A stretch of DNA of 64,000 nucleotides from Hypomyces perniciosus (taxonomy: Eukaryota > Ascomycota > Sordariomycetes > Hypocreales > Hypocreaceae), in assembly GCA_008477525.1 (NCBI GenBank), contig SPDT01000007.1, forward strand, positions 806,001-870,000, in the 5' to 3' direction. Positions 35,201 to 44,306 of the stretch are shown one piece after another. Each line of letters opens with the position of its first letter. Within the stretch, counting starts at the first letter, position 1. The position numbers and the translations under genes were made by a program. The notes under the pieces were generated by a model that saw nothing but the letters and a program-made list of their open reading frames with translations, was not told where the DNA came from and ran no database searches.

Positions 35201-36718
35201 ACCACCGAAGATTTACGTGTGGCCACTGCGCACACCTTGACCAACTTACACACTACTCGTACTCCGCTCTCGTGCCGACATACGCCCATATGCACGTAGG
35301 GAGAACGTCTCGGGTAGCCACTCGTAGTAGAGGGCGTTCTCTCCCTCTCCCTCACCTCACCTCCTCTGATAAAGGCACTTGATTCTCCGTGTCGTATCCT
35401 CGTATTGGATCGGAGATTGCATCGTTTCGGTAGTTGCCATAAAAACTAGAAGCTGCAGAGCGTGGCAAAACACCACGAGAGCTGCAGATGAGCAACACCT
35501 TTTTCCATTTCCCGAGGCCGACAGCAGGTACTCGGGAAATACCATGTCATCCCTCCCCTAACAAGGAGATGCCGTGTCGTACCTTGGCAGCAGGTTGGGG
35601 AGTTGGTCCGTGGGAGGTATGCCAGCGTTTTTCTTTTGGTGGCTTTTTTTGCTACTGCTACTGCTTCATCCAGTGTATTTGTCATTGGAAGTCTGCATTT
35701 CACTTGACTCCTGCTGCCTTAGACAAGTAGCCACCTTTTTTGGGGCAGTTTTGGGGCAGTTTTGGGGCTAATAGTCCTCGACTTCCATAACTCCAGAATA
35801 TTCCGAGACATTCTTGGGCTGATTTTTAGCACCGCCTCTCCTCATATGTCCGCTGGCGGCGCAAAGTACTAATACTCTAGTGTTCGCTCGCGCGGTGAGT
35901 CGGGGCAGTCGGGGCACTCGGCTTGGGGGCCTAGATCAACATACCGTTGGGCTTTACGGAGTAGTCGGCGGGCTATCTCGAAATACACACTTCTCACCCT
36001 GAGCTAATACCACTACGAGTACTGGGTCCGCTTTCCGGTTTCAATCTTGGTTTGGTACCTAAGAAAGGCGTGTTTTAGTCCCACGGAGTCGCGGGGAATT
36101 TGTAACACCCGCTGCTTTCTTTCCCAGCGGGCCAACTGGGTAGGTATGCAATATCGGGGCTATCAGGACGGAAATCGGCCTCGCCAATCAGGGAGATTGG
36201 TTTACGAACTTACTTCAGATTGAGTTGGTTGAGTGAAGGGCAAAGTAGTATTCACATGTCGTGTTTGTTGTATGTCGGTTGAGAGTCGGGATAGCCAGAG
36301 TCCAGACAAAGTGTTGGGTCGTAGTTGCGCCCTCTGACTATTTTGTGTTGGTCGACGAATAGGTCACGAAGAGGATGCTTTGTTGATTGAGATGCGTCTT
36401 CATTGTTCATTGAGAGAATGAGTGGTTCAATACAATATGAAGTGGTAGCTTGCCACTCTTCTATGCCTACCCGTGACAGCTGCATGAGACAGGAGGAGCG
36501 TGAGAATTCATTTTGAGTTGGCCCAACCAAACCGAAATCAAGGACTGCCGTCCTCGTCGTTATAATGTTGCTGCTTTCTTTCTCTCCATCTCTCTGCCTC
36601 TCGCTTAGTCTTTAAGGTTCAAACCGATGGGACATTGCTCGGCTGCTTCCTCGGATCTTGTATCGCCCACTTAAAGAGAGAGATCCCGGAAGTCTAGTTT
36701 GGAATGATTGCTATTTGG
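30652..36718. other. 6-kb gene-poor block upstream of the bZIP gene
   Basis: No supported gene. It is dense in the GTAC-NNN-GTAC motif: 31359-31369, 31537-31547, the compound runs 33402-33440 and 33524-33554, and 34027-34039. It also contains microsatellites: CTA/CTG repeats at about 31735-31770 and (CAA)n at 32222-32279. Open frames up to about 240 codons lack proper ATG starts or amino-acid signatures. Confidence 0.5.
32222..32279. repeat. (ACA)19 trinucleotide microsatellite
   Basis: An uninterrupted CAA/ACA run of about 58 bp, outside any gene. Confidence 0.95.
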
Positions 36719-38344
36719 CTATGATACGTCATCCGTCACTTGTTTTGCCTCTGCCAGTGCCTGTGATGATATCTCGGGATTCTCACCCTTCACAGCTTCC
36801 ACCAACTCCTCCAGTCCCCCCACCGTCGTCGGGCCGCTCATGCCATTGGGAGGCAGTGCCCACTTCGGTAGCGGGCTCGTATATGTCCAGCTCCCATCTG
36901 CATCCTCGTACCGGAGACTGTGCAGCCAGAGGGACAGTTCATGGCTGCCCGGGTCTGAGTAGAGTGGTGTCTGGCACACGTCGCATAGCTCGCCTGTCAT
37001 CTTCTCGGCTCGTCGCTTCTCGTACCTGTCTACCATTTCGTCGTAGTAGACCACGGCTTCGGCAACTTCGTCCTTGCCCATGCGGGATAACCGGCTTATG
37101 ACGTCGTCGTCTGAGTTTTGCGATCCGTCAACATCTGCTTGTCCGAGGTTGAAGCCCCAGACTCGCTGGTTGGCGTAGATGGGGTCGTTCTGGATAGGGT
37201 GGCCAAGATACTGCAGGTGCACGCGCAACTGGTGCGTCCGCCCTGTCACGGGCAGACATCGCACGATGGAGTATCCCTTCTTATTCAGCCAGGGCTTGTG
37301 CCGCTCTTCTTCGCCCCGCCCATCTGCATTGTTCGGCGTCGGGGGCCGTCCGTCCTCGGCCAGCACAGCAGGCTCGTCGGCATCCCCGTCCCGCGGTGGA
37401 TAATAGGCCAGACGTTTGAAGACTGTGCGAGCCGCTTTGCCATTGGCACGAATGCGGTTCAGTCCGAGCTTCGGTGAGATTTGTAAGATGGGCTGATCGC
37501 AGACGACTTCGCCATCGGGAAAGTGGCCAACAACGCGCGCAAGGTATTCTTTTCTTACTGTTCGCCCCCTGATCTTAATGGCCATGGCCTCGGCGGCCTT
37601 GACACTCTTGGCAATGAACATGATGCCACTTGTCAGGCGATCCAGTCTGTTGCACGGGTACGGCATGAAACCCTTCCCCCTATCGGCAATCATGATCTCA
37701 ATGACAGAATTGAAGTTGTACCTCCCAGCAGGATGTACCGGCACTCCCGAGGGTTTGTTTATCACAATAATGTCATCATCCTCATGAACGATGCCAATAG
37801 GATCAGCTGTCACAGGTGGCTCATGACGATGCAGTGTGTGCGATATCATATCACCGTTTCGTACAACGTAGTCGGGGCCGACCCGCTTGCCATTGACATA
37901 TATATCCCCTGTCACCATGGAGTTCCTGTAGTACTCGACCGGCCGGTCTCGAAACTCGGATTCGAAGATGTCTATCAGAGTGCGGCCGCGCCATCGCTCC
38001 TTGCAGTATGTATTGTACGTGAAATGATACGGGCGGACGCGCCGCAGGTCGTCCTCGAAGTAGTACGGACGAGGCCAGATATCGCCAGCGGGCGTGATGA
38101 GAACCTCGTTGTCATCGGGGATAGCGGCCGTGTCCTTCTTGCTTGGCCTCTTCTTCTTCGCCTTCTCAGCCTTGTGGCTAGCTATAGATTGCTGCAGTGT
38201 CGCATCCGGCGATGCTTCGGGCAGGTCAGTGGCGACGGCTGCTGCGGCTGCGGTGGCGGGGGCAATAATGGTAGGGACCGTCATCGTAAAGGCTCTGCTA
38301 TATATAAGTTTGCCGAAGTATCTCGAAGTTGCCCGAAAGACCAT
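36719..38344 (-). CDS. RluA-family tRNA pseudouridine synthase (Rib2/Pus9-like)
   Basis: A single exon; the first ATG at 38344 gives 541 residues. An Arg/Ser/Tyr-rich, acid-free leader (residues 1-20) precedes a second Met at 21 (38284). Then come an Ala-rich and a Lys-rich linker, an S4-like RNA-binding segment (VTGDIYVNGKRVGP), and the RluA catalytic core. The core has DDDIIVINKPSGVPVHP and the active-site loop PCNRLDRLTSG with the catalytic Asp. Asn replaces the usual His of HRLD. Further motifs are TGRTHQLRVHLQYLGHPI and NDPIY. A C-terminal extension carries CDVC...H residues. Yeast Rib2/Pus8 and Pus9 modify U32 of cytosolic and mitochondrial tRNAs respectively. No deaminase domain is attached. 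Exact orthology to Pus8, Pus9 or Pus6 is not settled here. Confidence 0.88.
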   Translation of the reverse strand: MVFRATSRYFGKLIYSRAFTMTVPTIIAPATAAAAAVATDLPEASPDATLQQSIASHKAEKAKKKRPSKKDTAAIPDDNEVLITPAGDIWPRPYYFEDDLRRVRPYHFTYNTYCKERWRGRTLIDIFESEFRDRPVEYYRNSMVTGDIYVNGKRVGPDYVVRNGDMISHTLHRHEPPVTADPIGIVHEDDDIIVINKPSGVPVHPAGRYNFNSVIEIMIADRGKGFMPYPCNRLDRLTSGIMFIAKSVKAAEAMAIKIRGRTVRKEYLARVVGHFPDGEVVCDQPILQISPKLGLNRIRANGKAARTVFKRLAYYPPRDGDADEPAVLAEDGRPPTPNNADGRGEEERHKPWLNKKGYSIVRCLPVTGRTHQLRVHLQYLGHPIQNDPIYANQRVWGFNLGQADVDGSQNSDDDVISRLSRMGKDEVAEAVVYYDEMVDRYEKRRAEKMTGELCDVCQTPLYSDPGSHELSLWLHSLRYEDADGSWTYTSPLPKWALPPNGMSGPTTVGGLEELVEAVKGENPEISSQALAEAKQVTDDVS

Positions 38345-38784
38345 CGGCCTCGGGATCACTCAATTCAGCTATCCAAGCCAACCGCAGCCCTCTTCGCGCA
38401 AAGTCGCGATCTGTTTGTTGTGTCACCTCCATCAGATGCACTCAAACGAGGGGCAATAGAAAATTAGGCGGTCAAACACGGCAGTATAGTGGGATGACAT
38501 GACGGGGAATTATGGCTCCGCTCCGGACTGACAGTCATCCCGGACGCACCGATCGGCGCTTCAGCCTCGGCTCTGGCGTCTCCGGAATGCATTGGGAACT
38601 CTCCCAGGATTTGTTTAATCTTTGGTACGAGTACTTGTGCTGCTCCGAAGCGAGAAGTCATCGCCCCCCCATCATTAATAGCCTCCAAGCCTCAAATCTT
38701 GGGTGCCCAGCTTGATCTCGTTTGCGTTTACCTTCTTCGTGTATACTCCGAGATTGTTACTCCGAAGGGGAACGCACACACGCC
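38345..38784. promoter_or_regulatory. Bidirectional promoter between pseudouridine synthase and thioesterase genes
   Basis: 440 bp between two divergent ATGs, with a GGTACGAGTACTTG motif at about 38625-38638. I see no gene in it. Confidence 0.5.
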
Positions 38785-39605
38785 ATGGGTGTTGATGAAC
38801 TCAAGACGCGCAAGCGCCAAGATTATCCGTACATTTTAGAGTATCGGACGAGATGGTAACTTTCCACACCCCTCCCTTACGTCCTCTAAATCCGAAAACT
38901 TGGCCAAGGTTTGGCTGTGTCTCCGACAGTGCCGACAGTCCAGTATCTATCCAGTGTCCAGATTCGGACTCATCTGTGGCTTAGATCTGGCACTTTTGAG
39001 GGTCTCTCTGGGCGCGGTGATTGGTACGAGAACCGAGGGTTCTGTTTCAGCACTTCGTAAAACATGGGGAAGCTATTATTAACCTTGTTTTCTTTCTGTG
39101 CCACAGGAACGATAATGACATGTACGATCATATGAACAACTCGGTGTACAACTTCCTGTAAGCTTCACTGGGTCTCGATGCCGATACACCCCTCCCTGGG
39201 CTTTCTGTTTGTTTACTGATCAATCTTCATCGAAAACCTGGCTGTAGATTTGACTCTGCCGTAAATGGATATCTGATTGAGCACTGCGGCGTCCATCCTC
39301 CTAGCTCGTCCCAGTACGGCCTGGCCGTACATTCTCACACGGACTTCCTTGCCTCCCTTGCCTACCCAGCCATAGCTGAAGTCGGCGTCCGGGTCGTCAA
39401 GTTGGGTAAGTCGAGCGTCACTTACGAGGTGGCCCTCTTTGAGAAGGGCCTGGATGAGGTCAAGGCTGTGGGCGAGTTTGTCCATGTCTTTGTCGAACGG
39501 GCGACGGGCAGACCGCACAAGGATGGCATGAGTGAGCAGCTAAGGACGGCGTTGCAGAAGATTCACCTCGGTCCTACTATACCAAAGCAAGCGAGCAAGC
39601 TGTGA
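38785..39605 (+). CDS. Hot-dog fold acyl-CoA thioesterase (4HBT-like)
   Basis: Three exons (38785-38855, 39107-39157, 39248-39605) give 159 residues. The introns (251 and 90 bp) are GT-AG, and splicing rebuilds the 4HBT active-site signature W-N-D-N-D-M-Y-x-H-M-N-N-S-V-Y. The catalytic Asp and HxNN are intact. A helix and the HSHTDFLA motif follow, then strands ending VTYEVALFEKG and FVHVFVERATGRP. It is predicted to hydrolyse an acyl- or aroyl-CoA in the cytosol or mitochondrion; the substrate is not deducible. The 51-nt middle exon holds the catalytic motif, so a single-exon model would miss it. The gene is convergent with the following oxidoreductase, with 33 bp between stops. Confidence 0.85.
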
Positions 39606-39638
39606 TTATATTTCTTCATCTTATTGTACCTGTACTTT

Positions 39639-40756
39639 TCACAAGAGCTCATACTTCTGCGCTGATCCATTCTCATCGCCGCTCGTGAACAACTTCTCCA
39701 TAAACTCCAAGTCCGCGAGGGCCTCCTCCGGGAACTGCAGCGGATTCGGCTTGCCTTCCACCAAGCTCTGTGCCCATGCGGCCACTTCTTCGCCCACACC
39801 ACTCGTTCGTGCGAATTCCTTGACCGTCTCCTCGCCGTCAATGGGCTTCACAGTGACCTTCTCCCCAACGACTTTGACCGTACCCTTCTCATACCCAAAG
39901 TCCCATTCGAACGCTGAGCCCAGCGCACTAGGCGAGACCTGAAAGACTCCCGTACCTCCAGCTTGCAGCTTGATAATGGCTGTGGCAGTATCAATCGGCG
40001 GCAAGTGCTCGCTTACCTGGTGCGTAAACGCCTGGACCGTCTCCGGTGTGTTTTCCTCTCCTATGAGCAGCAACCTCGTAGCAGCCGCCCAGTGGACACC
40101 GGAATCAAGCAGGAATCCTCCCTGATACGCGGGCTTCTGCCGCCATTCTGTCTTGTAATACTTGTTCTCGGTTTCGACGCGCCACAGAACCCGGACGCTG
40201 AAATGGTTCGCCTTGCCGAATTTGGCAGCCTCCTGGCTGGCATACTGGAAGCTGGGCCAGAAGCGAATGTTCTCGGCCACGGCGAAAGTGCTGCCGTTGG
40301 TGGATGAGATGCGCTTGTAGCTGTCGATGAGGGCTTTCGCAGCAGCGACGTCCTTGGCGATGGGCTTCTCGGCGAGGACGTGTTTGCCCGCAGAGAGCGC
40401 GGCTTCGATGAACTGAGGCTGTGCGAGGATAGGCAGGGCCAGGATGACAGCAGAGATGTCACTGCGTTGGAGCAAGTCCTGGTATGCCTTTCCGGGGCCA
40501 GCGTCTTCTGAGTACAGGTCTGGCTTCACGTCGGGGTTGGTGATGAGGCTGGCTGTGTCTTGGGCTGATTTGAGGGATCTTGAGTAGATGGCCTTGAGGG
40601 ATAGGAGGCCAGACTTCAAAACGGCGGGCTGGTGACCGAATGTCAGTTATGAGAGTCTAGGAATTGACTTGAGAACTCGGGATTCAGGCATACCAAGTGC
40701 TCAGTCTTGACAAAGATGCCGCCTCCGATAATAGCCACGCCGATTGGTGATGCCAT
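39639..40756 (-). CDS. Gfo/Idh/MocA-family NAD(P)-dependent oxidoreductase
   Basis: Two exons (40756-40694, 40628-39639; intron 65 bp, GT-AG) give 350 residues. Exon 1 supplies the Rossmann start (GVAIIGGGIFVKTEHL), missing from a model that begins at the internal Met at 40619. The C-terminal half of the nucleotide domain has the EKP motif (LAEKPIAKD). The Gfo/Idh/MocA C-terminal beta-sheet domain carries the DSGVHWAAATR substrate-side motif with its conserved His. Relatives oxidise or reduce sugars, inositol, dihydrodiols or biliverdin; the substrate is unknown. No targeting sequence is seen, so it is probably cytosolic. Confidence 0.88.
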
Positions 40757-42497
40757 GATGTCTGCTGGAAAGAATTGTCTGCCTTATAGACCCTGCTAAA
40801 TACTGTGATATCAGGACGTATATCTCACTGTAAGAATTTGGAAACGATTAGACGAGATCAAATCCGCTGAGGGAGTAATGGAGTGAAATCATGACGTTGA
40901 ATATTCTTCTAATGTCGTGATGAGGCCCATTAAGGTGGGGGACAGACATTTGCCCCGCTCCTCGCCAAGAGAGTCACTCTCTAATATATCTATCTATCTA
41001 TTAATAGTATGGATACAGATTGGGGGGCAATTATTAATGACGCTGTAGAAAGATCAATAGTCGGACGAATATCAGCTTTGGATTCCCAGGTTGCTTCTGT
41101 TTCCACAAGATCCGGAGCTTGGTGGCATGTCAGACGAGGCAAGCGAGCAACCATATACATATGTACCAACGAGATGCGTCATCGTAATTCGTATCTATCG
41201 TATTCCATATCGTCGTGATCGTCGTAGCATAAACACGTCCTTCAAAATGTATCTTAAGAGGATGCTGTATAGTATCCATTTCCCCGGCAAAATCCAAATG
41301 ATCGGCCTCACTTATCACTCGCAGCCCTCACGCGAGCAAACGCATCCCCGATCCTCCGATCCCGCTCTCCAGTCGTTCCCAGTTCTTGGCCCATTGCACC
41401 CAGTAATGCAGTGAACAGTCTGAGAACGATAAAATCAAACCCCGTCAAGCCTGCTCTTCAAATCGATATAGCTGCTCGATCCACAGCCTCCTTGCTCCAT
41501 CGCCACATTGGCGCTCACGCCTCGTTTCGTTCTCGACATCCGTATCGGACTCTTCGTCGATGACCACAGCAGCACCAGCAGCACCAGCAGTAGTAGTAGT
41601 AGCGGCAAGTTTCGATGCGCAAATTTGAGAGAGAGTCATCATCCGCCGCAGATCCGTCCGGGGAGGTTGGCGGGTAATCCGATGAGGATGATTCGGCAAA
41701 GAACGGCGCTGCAGTCGGAGTCGGCGCCGTGGATTCGGCGATGACGCGATACTCTCGGGCGCCATATTGTCCGCCCTTTGCCGTAGAAGTAGACAGATAT
41801 CCAAGTAGAACGAACTCAATGAGATATAACCATAGTATACAATGGCATGATTAGGTCAAAGATGATGGAAACAACAAAGTAGCGAGGGCGAACGAGAAAA
41901 AAAAACCCCGTTGGCAGCTCCCCCAATAACCCTGCCCGATCGCCCAATACAATGCAATGGCGATGAATAGGAGAACCCCAACTTGCATACGTAGTAGTAT
42001 ACGATGACCGCCTTCTCCAACCGGGATAAACCCAGCTACCAGATGCAACAATCGTGCATATTCACATCTCAATCATTCCCTCACATGTCTCTGATCTATG
42101 CATACGAAACACGCGGCAGAAATGCACTCGCATTGGAGAGGACCCCCCTCAGGCCATCCATTTGTCAATGTCCTTATTCGACATCTTTTTCATTGGTTCG
42201 AGGCTCACACCAAAAGGTTGGGGGCGATATAAACGTGGCACTGCATAAGGCCCTTGGTACCCCTCCTTTGCGTGACGCCAGAACGACGAAGATTGAACAT
42301 GTGGTGACGGAAGATTGGAGAGGAAGCAAAGCTGAACATGTTAAAACGCTAGCTTCAATGGTTAGCGATGTAGTTACAGAGTACAGAGTGGTGAGTCTCG
42401 ATTTAATGTATTCGTAGCTTCACTCTCCAAGACCATCGGCATTGGAGCTTCTGTGTCCTACCCTGCAACAAAACGTCTAAACTTGGCCAATTCCTCC
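40757..42497. other. Intergenic, 1.7 kb
   Basis: It includes a short TATC repeat (about 40988-41000), AGC/AGT trinucleotide runs at 41570-41605, and one doubtful small frame listed separately. Confidence 0.5.
41445..41765 (-). CDS. Doubtful small protein, 106 residues
   Basis: This ATG-started frame encodes an Arg/Pro-rich N-terminal half, a TTTTAGAAGAA low-complexity stretch, and an acidic-to-basic C-terminus (WIEQLYRFEEQA). No family is recognised. The low complexity overlaps a trinucleotide repeat, so it may be a chance frame. It is listed because it has a genuine ATG and a protein-like C-terminus. Confidence 0.25.
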   Translation of the reverse strand: MAPESIASSPNPRRRLRLQRRSLPNHPHRITRQPPRTDLRRMMTLSQICASKLAATTTTAGAAGAAVVIDEESDTDVENETRRERQCGDGARRLWIEQLYRFEEQA

Positions 42498-43961
42498 TTA
42501 TTCCTCTTTTTTCTCTGCGCCCTTCAGGCTATGCCACTTGTGAAACACATTTTTAGGGTCGTATTTGTTCTTCAGCTCCCTCAGCCGAGAGAGGTTCCCA
42601 CCGTAGGCATCTTGCGGCGACACCTCATCTGCCTCAATGTTGATGTATCTTCCCACCGGTCCAGCACCAGAGCCATCCAATGCTGGTCGGTATCCATTTG
42701 TCTTGCGGAAATGTTCGCATAGAGAGCGGTTGAACGCGCGGATTTCTCCGTCCAGGCCCTCATCGCTCCATCCAAATGCCGTCACCACATCGTAATAGTC
42801 GCCACGGTTGGCATAAGCTGTTGCATCCTGCGCAACCTCCCGGATTCGATGTGTAGGGAAAAGCTCCACGGCCACTGCTGACACGCCCATGCCGGGCCTT
42901 AAGTCGCCAAAGGCCCAAAACATTTCGGCCGATCGCCTGAACTCATCAGCGTCGAGGGGCATGACCAGAGTACTGGATCCCATTAGACGCCTGATACCAT
43001 GCTCAGACACGGGGTTCAGCAATGTATTCATCTGCGCGATGGACATCATTCCCGTGTTGTTGGCAGTGGCCCCGATATCCAAAAGTCCAGAGAAGTATTG
43101 CTTGCCGTCTTCCTCAGACCCCTGGAATAGGGGAATGACCGGGATAGCTCTGCTCCCGTCTGAAGCATATCCAAGAGCAAGAACCAAGCAATGTCCCTCT
43201 CGGTTATCTCGGTCGTGAAATTCGTTTGCGAAGGACACTAGCTGCGGAAGCTTGTCGGGCTTGAATTCCAGCGTTCCACTCCATACTTTGCCTTGACGAT
43301 GGACCCGTGAGACGAACCGGGTAGCGACGCCGAATTGCGCCCCGGCACCACGGAGAGCCCAGAAAAGATCCGGGTTCTGAGATTCGGAAGCTTCAACGAC
43401 GGAACCGTCGGCAAGAACAACCTCCACCGAGATGAGATTATCAATTGTAAGGCCGTGCAGTGCTGTGAGATATCCGTGTCCGCCACCAAGTATGAGTCCT
43501 CCAACGCCAGTATGATTGACGACACCACCAACAGTACCAAGTCCCTGTTTCTCTAATGCTCCGTCTAGGTGCTCCCAGAGACACCCACCGCCAAACGTAA
43601 CCGTCATGCCATCTACATCGATGTAGACATCGCGCATCTTGCACATGTCGATAACTATGCCTTCTGACGAGGAGGTTCCGCTAGTCGAGTGGCCACCACC
43701 GCAGACTGTCAAGGGAAGCTTGCTGGTAACGGCAAACTTGACAGCGGTAGATACCTCATTCGCACTCGTCGGTTGAACAACGACAGCCTGATTCAAGGGC
43801 GGTTAGCATCGAAGCCGAATATACAACCCTCACAAGCAACATACTGCCTTCTTCTCGCACGCAGCATTCCATCTTTTAAGGCTCGTATCATACCCGGCAT
43901 CCCCGGGTATCAACACCTGACCGTCCTTCAAGTTTTGACGCAACTTCTGTAGATCCATCAT
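42498..43961 (-). CDS. FAD-linked oxidase, BBE/PCMH family
   Basis: Two exons (43961-43845, 43787-42498; 57-bp GT-AG intron) give 468 residues from the paired Met at 43961; an upstream in-frame Met at 44015 is an alternative. The PCMH FAD-binding domain contains VCGGGHSTSG, whose His is the usual covalent FAD site, and TGVGGLILGGGHGYLT. A Cys-type second link (as in 6-S-cysteinyl BBE enzymes) is not obvious. The C-terminal BBE element is present (YGGNLSRLRELKNKYDPKNVF). No signal peptide is visible, unlike many secreted oligosaccharide oxidases, suggesting an intracellular enzyme, possibly in secondary metabolism or detoxification. A Zn2Cys6 regulator gene lies 345 bp upstream in the same orientation. 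Confidence 0.87.
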
Positions 43962-44306
43962 ATTTGTCCCAGTGTAAACACCACGTAGAATAGGTAAATG
44001 ATAAAACAGTAGCACCTGTTCCTGATGGCTTGAAATACGATCTCCAAATCACCTAAAAGTTGTGAAGAATCTCAAATCCCCAAACAATAAATTGGGTTTA
44101 TCAGCCACAAGGCGAACAAAGGGCCGAGTGGGGGAGCTGCAAGGATGAAGAAATATGGCGGGACGCCGATTCGATCGATCTCTTCGTTCGGAACATCTGT
44201 GATTCCCGACAGGGTCATACGTCATCATCACCTGTCACTATCGTATGTGGTCCATACATCAGATCCAAATGAAAGCAAGTTGCCTTGGCAGGCGTCTATG
44301 CAGATC
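43962..44306. promoter_or_regulatory. Promoter of the flavin oxidase gene
   Basis: 345 bp between the regulator stop and the oxidase start. It contains the alternative start at 44015; no other feature is seen. Confidence 0.4.
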
